A DNA stretch of 64,000 nt from Isoptericola sp. BMS4 (lineage in GTDB: Bacteria > Actinomycetota > Actinomycetes > Actinomycetales > Cellulomonadaceae): contig NZ_SIRP01000001.1 of NCBI RefSeq assembly GCF_011634835.1, forward strand, positions 2,934,289-2,998,288. Direction: 5' to 3'. Shown piece by piece: positions 1-8,015 of the stretch. The stretch's first letter is position 1. Each line of letters begins with the position of its first letter. The notes under the pieces are model-generated. The model worked only from the letters and a program-made list of their open reading frames with translations, was not told the DNA's origin and searched no databases. The position numbers and the translations under genes are program-made.

Positions 1-182
1 GCACCGCCGTTGACGGCACCGAGGTCGACGGCACCGCCGTTGACGGCACCGAGGTCGACGGCGGGATGCTGCCGCAGACCGGTGCGGGCATCGCGGGTCT
101 GATCGCCGCGTTCGTCGTGCTCGTCGGTGGCGGTGCGGCTGCGGTCATCTACGCTCGTCGCCGCCGCGCTCTGCAGAGCTGA
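1..182 (+). CDS. C-terminal end of an LPXTG cell-wall-anchored protein (partial)
   Basis: The gene enters from the left edge, in the frame whose first full codon is at position 3; only the last 59 residues are visible. They begin with two copies of a 10-residue unit (TAVDGTEVDG), encoded by two identical 30-bp repeats at 1-30 and 31-60. Then come the sortase motif LPQTG, a hydrophobic segment (GIAGLIAAFVVLVGGG) and a positively charged tail (RRRRALQS). This is the standard sorting signal of a sortase-anchored surface protein of Gram-positive bacteria. The repeats probably form a wall-spanning stalk. The function of the exported part cannot be seen. A strong hairpin follows 35 nt after the stop. 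Confidence 0.85.
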   Translation, partial: TAVDGTEVDGTAVDGTEVDGGMLPQTGAGIAGLIAAFVVLVGGGAAAVIYARRRRALQS

Positions 183-217
183 GCTGCTGATCCGCTGATC
201 AGCTGAACGACACACGG

Positions 218-251
218 CCGGCCCGGCGTGACCACGGTCACGCCGGGCCGG
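218..251 (+). terminator. Intrinsic terminator of the LPXTG gene
   Basis: A perfect 15-bp inverted repeat (218-232 with 237-251, loop CACG) is followed by TCTTCTC. It lies 35 nt after the stop codon of the surface-protein gene and before the next gene on the same strand, so it probably separates the two transcripts. Confidence 0.75.
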
Positions 252-289
252 TCTTCTCGCCGCACCGTGGCTTCCCGGGAGCATCAACG

Positions 290-1024
290 ATGGAATCCTC
301 CGCGCCTCCGATCCCCCGCTGGGTCGTGGTCGTCGCGGCCGCGCTCGCCCTGGTGGTCCTGGTGCACTCCGCCGCGACCGCGCTGTGGATCGCGCCGCGC
401 AACCCCGTGAGCCAGGCGGCCGCCGAGCCGCTCGGCAAGGTCATGGACCCGATGTTCCAGCAGAGCTGGTCCCTCTTCGCGCCGACCCCGATCAACGTGG
501 CGAACTCGCTCGAGGTCCGCGCCTTCGACGCCGACCTCAACGCGACCGAGTGGGTCGACGTCACCGACGTCGAGATCTCGGCGAACTTCACCCACCAGCT
601 CTTCCCGAACCGGGCGAGCCGCCCCACGCGGATGCTCGCCGCGCGCGCCCACGCCCAGTTCATCAAGCTCACGGACGACGAGCGCCACGCCCTGGGCGGG
701 CACTACCACCACGACGCGTGGCCCCGCCTCGCCGAGGCGCTCGAGGAGGCCGACGGCTCGTCGTCTGCCGCGCGCCGGCGCCTCGTGCTCGCCTACGACA
801 AGACGATGGCGGCGTACGCCACCGAGTACGTGCGCGCCACGGTCACCGAGCTCGACCCCGTCTACGTGCAGTTCCGCGTGGTGCGTCAGCGGGCGGCGCC
901 CTACGCCTCCCGCGATGAGGTGCCCCAGGCCATCGCCTACACGTTCGGCCGGCGCCCCATGTACGAGTTCTCCCGCCAGGACAGCGAGGCCTTCCGCGAG
1001 GCGATCGAGAGGTTCCAGCAGTGA
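290..1024 (+). CDS. DUF5819 family membrane protein (SdpA-like)
   Basis: A protein of 244 residues with one N-terminal membrane anchor (about residues 10-34, VVVVAAALALVVLVHSAATA) and an extracytoplasmic remainder containing the family hallmark FQQSWSLFAPTP. The architecture and the coupled HTTM gene (GTGA overlap at 1021-1024) match the DUF5819/HTTM pairs of actinobacteria. These resemble SdpA/SdpB, which mature the SdpC toxin in Bacillus. The start is an ATG with GGGAG about 8 nt upstream. The role is not established: a partner in processing or exporting a peptide is inferred from the SdpA resemblance. No obvious SdpC-like toxin gene lies in the visible neighbourhood. Confidence 0.75.
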   Translation: MESSAPPIPRWVVVVAAALALVVLVHSAATALWIAPRNPVSQAAAEPLGKVMDPMFQQSWSLFAPTPINVANSLEVRAFDADLNATEWVDVTDVEISANFTHQLFPNRASRPTRMLAARAHAQFIKLTDDERHALGGHYHHDAWPRLAEALEEADGSSSAARRRLVLAYDKTMAAYATEYVRATVTELDPVYVQFRVVRQRAAPYASRDEVPQAIAYTFGRRPMYEFSRQDSEAFREAIERFQQ

Positions 1025-2100
1025 GCACGAGCACGACGGCGCGTGAGAGCTGGTTCATGCCCCTGCTGCGCTGGGTCAGCGAGGCGCGACGCGCCACGTA
1101 CGGCACCGCCCTGATCCGGATCGCGTTCGGCGGCGGCGCGTTCGTGTTCCTGCTGGCGGACTTCCCGAACCGGGAGTACCTGTGGGGCCGCGCTGCGCGG
1201 TGGGCGGCGCCCCTCGACGACAACGGCGACTTCGGGTTCCCCTTCACCCTCTTCTCCGGCGGCCTGGACCCGGTGCCGCTGGCCGTGGCCTACGGCGCCC
1301 TGGTCGTGCTCGCCGCGCTGGTCACGCTCGGGTGGCGCACCCGCTGGGTCACGCCCGTCTTCCTGGTCCTGTGGGTGAGCCTGCTCGAGTCGAGCCCGCT
1401 CACGGGCGACCAGAGCGACAACATCTTCCGCATCCTGCTGCTCTACCTGTGCTTCGCCGATCTCGGCGGACGCTGGTCTCTCGACGCGCGGCGACGCGCG
1501 CGCCAGGTCGAGCGCGAGGGGCAGGTGCGGCCCTTCGGCCGGTTCGGTTCGGAGCGGGCGAACGCGACGGCGTCCCAGCTCGGGACGCTCCTGCACAACT
1601 TCGCCGTGCTCATGGCGGGCATCCAGATCTGCCTCATCTACGTGGCCTCGGGCCTCTACAAGGCGCAGGGCGAGTTCTGGCAGGACGGGACCGCGATCTA
1701 CTATCCGCTGCAGCTGTCGCACTACCGCCCGTGGCCGTGGCTCGCGGACCTGCTGGTGCAGAACTCGGTGATGGTCGCGCTGGTCACCTGGTTCTCGGTC
1801 GGCGTCCAGTTCCTCTTCCCGCTGCTGCTCCTGAACCGCTGGACGCGGCTCGTGGCGATCCTCGGCATCCTCGCCATGCACGCCGGCATCGCGGTGGTGA
1901 TGGGGCTGCCGTTCTTCTCGCTGTTCATCATGGCCGGCGACTGCCTGTTCGTGCGGGACCGCACCTTCGAGGCCATCATGCGCCGGCTACGGCCGGCACG
2001 GGACGCGCTCGCGCGACGGCTGGGCCTCGGGAGCGCCGCACGCCCCGCGTCGGAGGCGGACGACGGCGCGCCGGCGCGCCCCGAGGTCCCGGTGGCCTGA
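1021..2100 (+). CDS. HTTM domain membrane protein (SdpB-like)
   Basis: A 359-residue polytopic membrane protein with an HTTM domain, the fold shared with vitamin-K-dependent gamma-carboxylase and with SdpB. Several membrane segments are visible, for example ALIRIAFGGGAFVFLL near the N-terminus, LAVAYGALVVLAALVTLG, VTPVFLVLWVSLLE, and hydrophobic helices around residues 245-310. The characteristic stretch DNIFRILLLYLCFADLGGRW sits mid-protein. It starts with GTG inside the stop of the DUF5819 gene, so the two are almost certainly translationally coupled. The substrate is unknown. The C-terminal 40 residues are charged and probably cytoplasmic. Confidence 0.8.
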   Translation: MSTSTTARESWFMPLLRWVSEARRATYGTALIRIAFGGGAFVFLLADFPNREYLWGRAARWAAPLDDNGDFGFPFTLFSGGLDPVPLAVAYGALVVLAALVTLGWRTRWVTPVFLVLWVSLLESSPLTGDQSDNIFRILLLYLCFADLGGRWSLDARRRARQVEREGQVRPFGRFGSERANATASQLGTLLHNFAVLMAGIQICLIYVASGLYKAQGEFWQDGTAIYYPLQLSHYRPWPWLADLLVQNSVMVALVTWFSVGVQFLFPLLLLNRWTRLVAILGILAMHAGIAVVMGLPFFSLFIMAGDCLFVRDRTFEAIMRRLRPARDALARRLGLGSAARPASEADDGAPARPEVPVA

Positions 2101-2128
2101 TCGGAGCCGGGTCTCGGGCGACCGGCCC

Positions 2129-2629
2129 TCAGCCGACCCGGTGCAGCCAGCGCACGGGAGCGCCGGCCCCGGCGTACCGGAACGGTTCGAGCTCGTCGTC
2201 CCAGGCGGTGCCGAGCGCCAGGTCGAGGGCGTCACGCACCGCTCGCGGGTCCTGCGCGGCGTCGAGCGCCGTGCGCACCCGGTCCTCGGGCACCACGACG
2301 TTGCCGTGCACGTCCGTCATCGCGTGGAAGATGCCGAGCTCCGGGGTGTGCGACCACCGGGCGCCGTCGGCGCCGTGGCTCGCCTCCTCCGTGACCTCGT
2401 AGCGCAGGTGGTCCCAACCCCGCAGGGCAGAGGCCAGCCGGGCACCCGTCCCCTGGGCGCCCTGCCACGAGTACTCGGCCCGGTACAGGCCGCGCGCCGC
2501 CGGCTGGGGTGTCCAGTCCAACGACACCCGTCCGCCGAGCACGTTGCCCGCCGCCCACTCGAGGTGGGGGCAAAGGGCACGCGGCGCCGAGTGCACGAAA
2601 AGCACACCGCGGGTGATCGCACCAGCCAT
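2129..2629 (-). CDS. DUF3145 domain-containing protein
   Basis: A 166-residue protein matching the actinobacterial DUF3145 family from start (MAGAITRGVLFVHSAPRALC) to end (FRYAGAGAPVRWLHRVG). It is soluble, with no membrane segment. The start is supported by AGGGAGGAC six nt upstream. It converges on the HTTM gene with only 28 nt between them. No biochemical function is known for the family; its strong conservation in actinobacteria suggests a housekeeping role. Confidence 0.85.
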   Translation of the reverse strand: MAGAITRGVLFVHSAPRALCPHLEWAAGNVLGGRVSLDWTPQPAARGLYRAEYSWQGAQGTGARLASALRGWDHLRYEVTEEASHGADGARWSHTPELGIFHAMTDVHGNVVVPEDRVRTALDAAQDPRAVRDALDLALGTAWDDELEPFRYAGAGAPVRWLHRVG

Positions 2630-2797
2630 GTTGTCCTCCCTGGTTCCGAGGTCCGTCTTCCCCTACGTCCTCGAACAGCCAGGATCGATCATGGTTGTCG
2701 CGCCCCAGCGGCGTGTCGTGTTGTCTTCCCGGTCACATACTGCCTGAGATGTCGGCCGCGCGCGAGCACAAAGCCCCGATTTGAGGAGCAGTTGAGC

Positions 2798-2830
2798 AGG
2801 ACGTGGTGCCGGCGAGGCCGGGCACGTCCT
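2798..2830 (-). terminator. Terminator hairpin after def
   Basis: An inverted repeat AGGACGTG...CACGTCCT (2798-2805 with 2823-2830), with an inner CCGG/CCGG pairing, lies directly after the stop codon of the peptide deformylase gene. Confidence 0.55.
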
Positions 2831-2832
2831 CC

Positions 2833-3318
2833 TCAGAGCCGTTCGCGCAGCTCCCGCATCGCCCTCTTGCGCGCGCCGCGCTCCAGCCGGTCCAGGTAGA
2901 GCTTGCCGTCGAGGTGGTCGCACTCGTGCTGGAGGCAGCGCGCCATGAGGTCCGTCCCCTCCACGACCACCTCGTCGCCCGCGAGGTCCGTGCCGACGAC
3001 GCGCGCGTACCAGGCCCGTGTCGTGGGGTACCACAGCCCCGGCACGGAGAGGCACCCCTCGTCGCCGTCCTGCTGCTCCTCGGACAGCTCCACGATGCGC
3101 GGGTTGAGGACGTACCCGATCTCGTCGTCGACGTTCCAGGAGAACGCGCGCAGGCTCACGCCGATCTGGTTGGCCGCCAGGCCGGCGCGGCCGTCGGCGT
3201 CGACGGTCTCGACGAGGTCCTCGACGAGCGCGCGGACGCGGTCGTCGACGTCGGTGATCTCCTCGCACGGGGTGCGCAGCACGGGGTCGGGCAGCACCCG
3301 GATCTCTCGCATCGCCAT
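2833..3318 (-). CDS. def: Peptide deformylase
   Basis: Removes the N-terminal formyl group from nascent proteins. All three family motifs are present: GLAANQIG (motif 1), EGCLSVP with the metal-binding Cys (motif 2) and QHECDHLDG with the two metal-binding His and catalytic Glu (motif 3). The open frame extends 11 codons further upstream. The ATG at 3318 ([15 protein letters not shown]) is preferred because GGGAG lies about 10 nt before it and homologues begin there, giving 161 residues. It is divergent from the acyltransferase gene at 3419. Confidence 0.93.
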   Translation of the reverse strand: MAMREIRVLPDPVLRTPCEEITDVDDRVRALVEDLVETVDADGRAGLAANQIGVSLRAFSWNVDDEIGYVLNPRIVELSEEQQDGDEGCLSVPGLWYPTTRAWYARVVGTDLAGDEVVVEGTDLMARCLQHECDHLDGKLYLDRLERGARKRAMRELRERL

Positions 3319-3418
3319 GGGCGGCATTCTCCCACGTCGCGGTGACACCATCGCCCGCGCCGGACCACGTCGTCGGCGCTCCTCGCGCTCACATCACGAT
3401 TTGGTAACGTTCGCTGCG

Positions 3419-4612
3419 ATGCCCTCCACGACGTCACCTACGACGGCCCCCGTCGCACGCCCGAAGGACGACCCTGCGCGAGCCCCGCGACGGCTGACAG
3501 CCCTCGACGGGATGCGGTTCCTCGCGGCGCTCTCCGTCCTCTTCTACCACTACTTCGCCTCGAACCACGACGCGTGGGGACAGGGCACGGTGGACACGTT
3601 TCCGCACCTGCACCCCCTCGCGGTGTTCGGCTCGTTCGGCGTCCAGCTGTTCTTCGTCGTGAGCGGGTTCGTGATCCTCCTGTCGGCATGGGGGCGCGAC
3701 GTGCGCGCCTTCACCGCCTCCCGGGTGGCCCGCCTGTTCCCCGCCTACTGGGTGTCGGTGGCCCTGATGCTGGTCCTCCTGCTGCTCGTGGCTCCCGGGG
3801 AGAAGTCCGTCACCGTCGGCGACGCGGCGGCGAACCTGACGATGGTCCAGCGAGCGCTCGGCGTGCACGACCTCGAGGCCGTCTACTGGACCCTCTGGTC
3901 CGAGCTGCGGTTCTACGTGCTCGTCGGGATCCTGCTGGCCGTCGGCCTGACCCGCGAGCGCGTCCTCGCCTTCGCCACCATCTGGCCGGTCGCCGGCGCG
4001 GTCGCGGTGCAGGCCAAGTCGAACCTGTGGAGCACGGTGCTCATCGGCGCGGACGCCCCGCTGTTCGCCGGGGGCATGGTCCTGTTCCTGCTCACCCGCA
4101 GGCCCCGCTCGCTGGGCCTGTGGCTGGCACTGGGGCTCAACGTGGCGCTGGCCGGCGTGATCTCCGGCCGGACCCAGGCGCTGCGCGTCGCCTCCAGCGC
4201 CGAGATCACGATCGGGCCCGCGACGTACTGGACCGCCATCGTCGTGTGCTTCGCGCTGGTCGCCCTCGTCACGCTCACGCCGCTGAACCGCATCTCGTGG
4301 GGCTGGCTGACCGTCGTCGGCGCCCTGACCTACCCGCTCTACCTCATCCACATGTCCTGGGGCCGGTGGATGATCGCCGAGCTCAACCCGCACCTGCCCG
4401 TGGCCGGCACGTTCGCCGTCGTCACGCTGACGATGCTCGTGGCCGCCTACCTGATCCACCGCCTCGTGGAGCGCCCCTTCGGGCCCCGGCTGCGCCGCGC
4501 GCTCGTACGGGACCTCTCCCCCGGCGCGCTCGTACGGCCCCGGCGGCGTCCCGTGCCTCAGCCCGGGCCGGTGACGGGCGAGGTCCCGGCCGCCAAGGCC
4601 GTCTCCAGGTAG
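3419..4612 (+). CDS. Acyltransferase family 3 membrane protein
   Basis: A 397-residue integral membrane O-acyltransferase of the acyltransferase-3 family, which transfers acyl groups to cell-surface polysaccharides, peptidoglycan or lipids. After a basic, Pro/Thr-rich cytoplasmic N-terminus (about 30 residues) comes the family signature RRLTALDGMRFLAALSVLFY with YHYF, then about ten hydrophobic helices, including FFVVSGFVILL. The end carries the typical YLIHRLVERPFGPRLRR tail. The ATG at 3419 is preferred; a -10-like TAACGT lies 8 nt upstream. The acceptor is not predictable. The 3' end overlaps the convergent DUF488 gene by 55 nt. Confidence 0.85.
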   Translation: MPSTTSPTTAPVARPKDDPARAPRRLTALDGMRFLAALSVLFYHYFASNHDAWGQGTVDTFPHLHPLAVFGSFGVQLFFVVSGFVILLSAWGRDVRAFTASRVARLFPAYWVSVALMLVLLLLVAPGEKSVTVGDAAANLTMVQRALGVHDLEAVYWTLWSELRFYVLVGILLAVGLTRERVLAFATIWPVAGAVAVQAKSNLWSTVLIGADAPLFAGGMVLFLLTRRPRSLGLWLALGLNVALAGVISGRTQALRVASSAEITIGPATYWTAIVVCFALVALVTLTPLNRISWGWLTVVGALTYPLYLIHMSWGRWMIAELNPHLPVAGTFAVVTLTMLVAAYLIHRLVERPFGPRLRRALVRDLSPGALVRPRRRPVPQPGPVTGEVPAAKAVSR

Positions 4613-4938
4613 TCGAGGAGAACGCGGGCGTGGTTGTGCTCGGCGTCCCAGGCCGCGTAGACGAGGGTGACCTGCTCCGAGGCGCGGCCGATCTCCCGCA
4701 GGTCGGCGACGGCGGTGCCGGCGTCCAGCTCGTGGCGGTACCTCGCGGCGAACTCGTCGAAGCGCGCAGGGTCGTGCCCGAACCACCGCCGCAGGTCGGA
4801 CGAGGGCGCCACCTCCGGCAGCCACCGGTCGACCCGCCCGTCGCCCTTCGCCACCCCGCGCGGCCACAGCCGGTCGACGAGCACGCGCACCCCGTCGTCG
4901 TGACGCGGGTCGTACACCCTGGCGATCGAGAAGCCCAT
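4558..4938 (-). CDS. DUF488 family protein
   Basis: A 126-residue soluble protein of the DUF488 (YeaO-like) family. Diagnostic segments are VYDPRHDDGVRVLVDRLWPRG near the N-terminus, DLRRWFGHDPARFDEF in the middle, and LVYAAWDAEHNHARVLLDYL near the end. The last 18 codons overlap the end of the convergent acyltransferase gene. The function of the family is not defined. Starts at an ATG. It lies alone, with a tRNA gene upstream in the opposite orientation. Confidence 0.85.
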   Translation of the reverse strand: MGFSIARVYDPRHDDGVRVLVDRLWPRGVAKGDGRVDRWLPEVAPSSDLRRWFGHDPARFDEFAARYRHELDAGTAVADLREIGRASEQVTLVYAAWDAEHNHARVLLDYLETALAAGTSPVTGPG

Positions 4939-5000
4939 GGGGCCATCACACCGGAGCGGCGGGACGCCCGCGACCCGGCCGGCGCGCGCGGCGCTCCCGG

Positions 5001-5006
5001 TATGCT
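5001..5006 (+). promoter_or_regulatory. -10 element of the CAU-anticodon tRNA gene
   Basis: TATGCT lies 10 nt before the mature 5' end of the tRNA, a spacing that fits transcription starting just upstream of the tRNA. Confidence 0.45.
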
Positions 5007-5015
5007 CACCGGCGC

Positions 5016-5092
5016 GCCCCGTTAGCTCAGCTGGTCAGAGCAGTCGACTCATAATCGATCGGTCGCCGGTTCAAGTCCGGCACGGGGCACCA
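5016..5092 (+). tRNA. tRNA with CAU anticodon, probably tRNA-Ile2
   Basis: A 77-nt tRNA gene with encoded CCA. The acceptor stem GCCCCGT/ACGGGGC is perfect, and D-loop, anticodon and T-loop (GGTTCAAGTCC) elements are present. The anticodon is CAU at 5050-5052. The anticodon arm and variable region (GACTCATAATCG, GGTCG) resemble the lysidine-modified isoleucine tRNA that reads AUA more than elongator tRNA-Met, and the discriminator base is A. Elongator tRNA-Met remains the alternative. Confidence 0.85.
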
Positions 5093-5136
5093 CCGCTCCC
5101 TCGCCCGGGACGCGGCGGGCCGCTACGCTGCGGCTC

Positions 5137-5604
5137 GTGCTCCGCGTGCTGCCGATGCTGGCCTACCTCGCTCTCGTCGTCTACGCAATCGCCGACGTCG
5201 TGCAGTCCGACGACGACGACACGGGCGGGCTCCCGAAGGCCCTGTGGATCCTCGTCATCCTCTTCCTGCCGCTCGCCGGCTCGATCGCGTGGATCCTCGT
5301 GAGCCGCCGCAACCGGCAGCGCCGGTCCGCGGCCCCGCGCGCGGGCTTCCCGGCCGGCCCGGTGCCGCCCGCCCGGTACCCGGCCCGGCGTCGGACGTGG
5401 GAGTCCTCCCCCACCCCGCCGACACCGAGCGGCGACCCCGACGACGACCCGGAGATGCGCTGGCTGCTGGAGCAGGCGCGGCTGCAGCGCGAGCGCGACG
5501 CGGCGGCCGCCGGCGAGACGCCGGGCGCTTCCGAGCAGCCCGCGGACGGCGGCGACCGCCAGGGCCTGGCCGACCGGGCCGACGACAAGGACGCTCCCTC
5601 CTGA
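5137..5604 (+). CDS. PLDc_N domain membrane protein
   Basis: A 155-residue protein with two membrane helices at the N-terminus (VLPMLAYLALVVYAIADVVQ and LWILVILFLPLAGSIAWILV). This is the phospholipase D nuclease N-terminal (PLDc_N) hairpin, here without any nuclease domain. The rest is a charged, Pro/Arg-rich cytoplasmic tail with a predicted helix around residues 105-125 (DDPEMRWLLEQARLQRERDA). Starts with GTG; a TACGCT hexamer 7 nt upstream suggests a leaderless message. Function unknown; such proteins are common near actinobacterial membrane genes. Confidence 0.75.
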   Translation: MLRVLPMLAYLALVVYAIADVVQSDDDDTGGLPKALWILVILFLPLAGSIAWILVSRRNRQRRSAAPRAGFPAGPVPPARYPARRRTWESSPTPPTPSGDPDDDPEMRWLLEQARLQRERDAAAAGETPGASEQPADGGDRQGLADRADDKDAPS

Positions 5605-5676
5605 GCCCGGGGGCCGCTCGACGACCCGCCGCTCGACGGCGTCCCGGCCCCGGCCCCGCGCCGATACGGTGTGACC

Positions 5677-6189
5677 ATGTGGTTCCGCCGCCCCTCGCTG
5701 CCCGACGACGTCCGCCGCAGCCTGAGTCTCGCCCGCGGTGAGCGGATCCTCGCCGTGGGCGAGCTCACCGACGGAGGCTGGGCAGTCGCGACGACCGCGG
5801 ACCTCGCCGTCGTGCACGGCGCCGACGGCGGCTCCCCGCGTCGCCCGTGGGCGCACGTCGACCGGGCCTCGTTCGACCCGGACCGAGGGGTGCTCACGGT
5901 CATCTGGGTGGACGCCGCCCCCGACACGACGCTGCGGCTCGTCGACGCCGAGCGGTCCGTGCTCCCCCAGACGCTGCGCGAGCGCGTCCAGTGGTCGGTC
6001 GTCCTCGCGGAGACCGTCGCCGTCCCGGGCGGCGGCGACGTGAAGGTCGCGGTGCGGCGCACCGCCGACGGCGCGATGTTCTCCCAGGCCCTCGCCGGCC
6101 CCGGCGTCGACCTCGAGGACCCCGACGTGGCCCGAGTGGTGGACGCCACGGAGTCCAGGGTGCGGGGGGCGTCCGGACTACCCCTGTGA
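5677..6189 (+). CDS. Conserved actinobacterial protein of unknown function
   Basis: A 170-residue soluble protein, not recognised to a named function. It reads like a small beta-rich domain: repeated short strands (RILAVGELTDGGWAVATTADLAVVHG, LTVIWVDAAPDTTLRLVDA) are followed by a helical end. It has no membrane segment, signal peptide or catalytic motif. The ATG at 5677 (MWFRRPSLPDDVRR) is chosen over a GTG six nt upstream because TACGGT lies exactly 6 nt before it, as in other apparent leaderless starts here. It sits between the PLDc_N gene and tRNA-Asn. Confidence 0.65.
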   Translation: MWFRRPSLPDDVRRSLSLARGERILAVGELTDGGWAVATTADLAVVHGADGGSPRRPWAHVDRASFDPDRGVLTVIWVDAAPDTTLRLVDAERSVLPQTLRERVQWSVVLAETVAVPGGGDVKVAVRRTADGAMFSQALAGPGVDLEDPDVARVVDATESRVRGASGLPL

Positions 6190-6241
6190 GTTTGGTATTG
6201 TTCTTCCCGGTTCGGACGTCCTCGGACGGACGGCCACGCGA

Positions 6242-6317
<76 letters not shown>

Positions 6318-6318
6318 C

Positions 6319-6349
6319 AAGGCCCGGAATCCTCAGGATTCCGGGCCTT
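6319..6349 (+). terminator. Terminator of tRNA-Asn
   Basis: A near-perfect 15-bp inverted repeat (6319-6333 with 6335-6349; a few central bases must form the loop) starts two nt after the encoded CCA and is followed by CTCGCTT. Confidence 0.8.
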
Positions 6350-6411
6350 CTCGCTTCCGCTACAAGGGTCCGACCCAGCGGAAACCCAGCGGCACGGCGC
6401 GGACGCCGCCA

Positions 6412-6942
6412 TCACATCCCGTCGACGAGCCCCGCGACGACCGCGTCGCCGCCGGTCCAGTGCGCCACGAGCGCGGGGCCTCTGAGGTCCTCGCCCAGGT
6501 CGCGGACGATCCGCAGGGCCGAGCCTCCGCTCGATGCCCCGGCCCTGACGCTCAGCCGGACCGACGGCTCACGGGTCCCGACGGGGCGCCCGTCCTCCCA
6601 CAGCTCGAGGAGGGCCTGCTCCTGCCCGCCCAGGACGGCGCGACGGAAGCAGGCGACCGCGACCGGGTCGATGGTGCCGTCGTAGACCCAGCGCGGGCCG
6701 AGCACGGAGTGCTCCATGGTGCTCACGAGCCGCGCCCCGGCGTCGTCGAGCGGGGCGCCGCGGTAGGTGAGGACGACGTGGCGCAGCCGCTCGCCGCGGC
6801 GCACCACGAACGCCTCCACGCCGACCTCTCCCGCGGGGTCGTCGAACCGGTAGCTGCCGAGGGTCTCGACGGGCCCTCCCAGCTCCGCCTCGAGCAGCTC
6901 GGGCTTGGTGGGACGGATCGTCGCGGAGTGCACGATGGCCAT
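6412..6942 (-). CDS. Maltokinase N-terminal cap-like domain protein
   Basis: A 176-residue protein beginning MAIVHSATIRPTKPELLEAE, the signature of the stand-alone maltokinase N-terminal cap family (CG0192-like). In trehalose/glycogen metabolism this domain is normally fused to the kinase. No kinase domain or ATP-binding motif is present. The core shows alternating strands (VEAFVVRRGERLRHVVLTYRG, LGPRWVYDGTIDPVAVACF). The neighbours are a tRNA and a nucleoside hydrolase, which give no pathway clue, although a maltodextrin island lies 14 kb away. Its precise role is unknown. Confidence 0.75.
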   Translation of the reverse strand: MAIVHSATIRPTKPELLEAELGGPVETLGSYRFDDPAGEVGVEAFVVRRGERLRHVVLTYRGAPLDDAGARLVSTMEHSVLGPRWVYDGTIDPVAVACFRRAVLGGQEQALLELWEDGRPVGTREPSVRLSVRAGASSGGSALRIVRDLGEDLRGPALVAHWTGGDAVVAGLVDGM

Positions 6943-6991
6943 GGCCGGATGCTACCGGCGGCCCGGCCTCGGCCGGGCCGCCGTGCCGGCG

Positions 6992-7963
6992 TCACAGGGT
7001 GAGCAGGCGCTCCATCAGGTGCGGCGCCAGCGGCGCGTCGGTCTCCAGCACCACGCGGCACCGCGCGCCGGGCTGGTCGGGGTACCCGGCGTGCAGCCCG
7101 CGCAGGTCGCAGATCGTCTGGCCACGGCCGGGCCCGCGGGAGTCGTCGACGGTCACATGCACGCGCGGCGCGACGGCGGGCCGCACGCCACCGACGGCGA
7201 GCGCGGCGGCCAGCGGGTCGTGCAGGGCGCAGCACCGCCGCCCGAAGGTCTCCACGTAGAAGCCGAGGTAGAGGTCGAGCACCTCCCCCAGCCAGGGAGC
7301 GAGCGCGGTACCCGCTTCCAGGAGGGCCTTGCGGTCGGTCTCCTCGAGGACGTCGCGCATCGTCACGTCGAGCGGCACGAGGGTGACGTCCCAGTCCGCC
7401 GACAGCACGGCGGCGGCCGCCTCGGGGTCGTTGGCGATGTTGGCCTCGGCCACCGGGCTCACGTTCCCCGGGTGCAGCGCGGCACCGCCCATGATCGTCA
7501 CGTCGGCGACGCGCCCGGGCAGCGTGGGGTCCTGGCGCAGCGCCATGGCCAGGTTGGTCAGCGGGCCGACGGCGACGACGCGCAGCTCGCCGGCGTGCTC
7601 GTGCGACAGCCGCAGCAGCAGGTCCACGGCGGACTCCGCGACGGGCTCGAGGCCGGACGGCGGCAGCGCGACGTCCCCGACGCCGTTGTGCCCGTGGATG
7701 TGCGCCGGCCCGCCGCCGAACGTGCCCGCCAGAGGGTCGTGGGCCCCGACCGCGACGGGGACGTCGCCGCGGCCGGCGAGGGCCAGCAGGTCGAGCGTGT
7801 TGGTGGCACCCTGCCGCGCGCCGATGTTCCCGCTGACGGTCCCGACGCCGACGAGGTCGGTCTCGGGCGAGGCGAGCAGGTAGGCGAGGGCGAGGGAGTC
7901 GTCGACGCCGGTGTCGCAGTCGAGGTAGAGGGGCGTGGCGCCGGTGCGGCGTGCGTGGGTCAC
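6992..7963 (-). CDS. Nucleoside hydrolase (IunH family)
   Basis: Hydrolyses the N-glycosidic bond of purine or pyrimidine ribonucleosides, releasing base and ribose. The calcium-binding signature DCDTGVDDSLAL is at residues 19-30. The family's TNLAMAL segment (VGPLTNLAMALRQDP), the IMGGA motif and a second Asp near the end (CALHDPLAAALA) are also present. It is 323 residues long, the usual length, with a GTG start. It lies 52 nt downstream of an MFS exporter gene on the same strand, and both are probably controlled by the divergent GntR regulator. Cytoplasmic; it might alternatively act on a nucleoside analogue that the neighbouring transporter handles. Confidence 0.9.
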   Translation of the reverse strand: MTHARRTGATPLYLDCDTGVDDSLALAYLLASPETDLVGVGTVSGNIGARQGATNTLDLLALAGRGDVPVAVGAHDPLAGTFGGGPAHIHGHNGVGDVALPPSGLEPVAESAVDLLLRLSHEHAGELRVVAVGPLTNLAMALRQDPTLPGRVADVTIMGGAALHPGNVSPVAEANIANDPEAAAAVLSADWDVTLVPLDVTMRDVLEETDRKALLEAGTALAPWLGEVLDLYLGFYVETFGRRCCALHDPLAAALAVGGVRPAVAPRVHVTVDDSRGPGRGQTICDLRGLHAGYPDQPGARCRVVLETDAPLAPHLMERLLTL

Positions 7964-8015
7964 GGGAGGGGGTCCTTCACGGTCGGTTCGGTCGGAGGGA
8001 AGTGTCGCACCGGCG

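Noticed and set aside
5016-5092. Elongator tRNA-Met as the identity of the CAU tRNA.
   Set aside because: Not excluded, but the anticodon arm and variable region resemble tRNA-Ile2 more closely; a lysidine-synthetase recognition model would decide.
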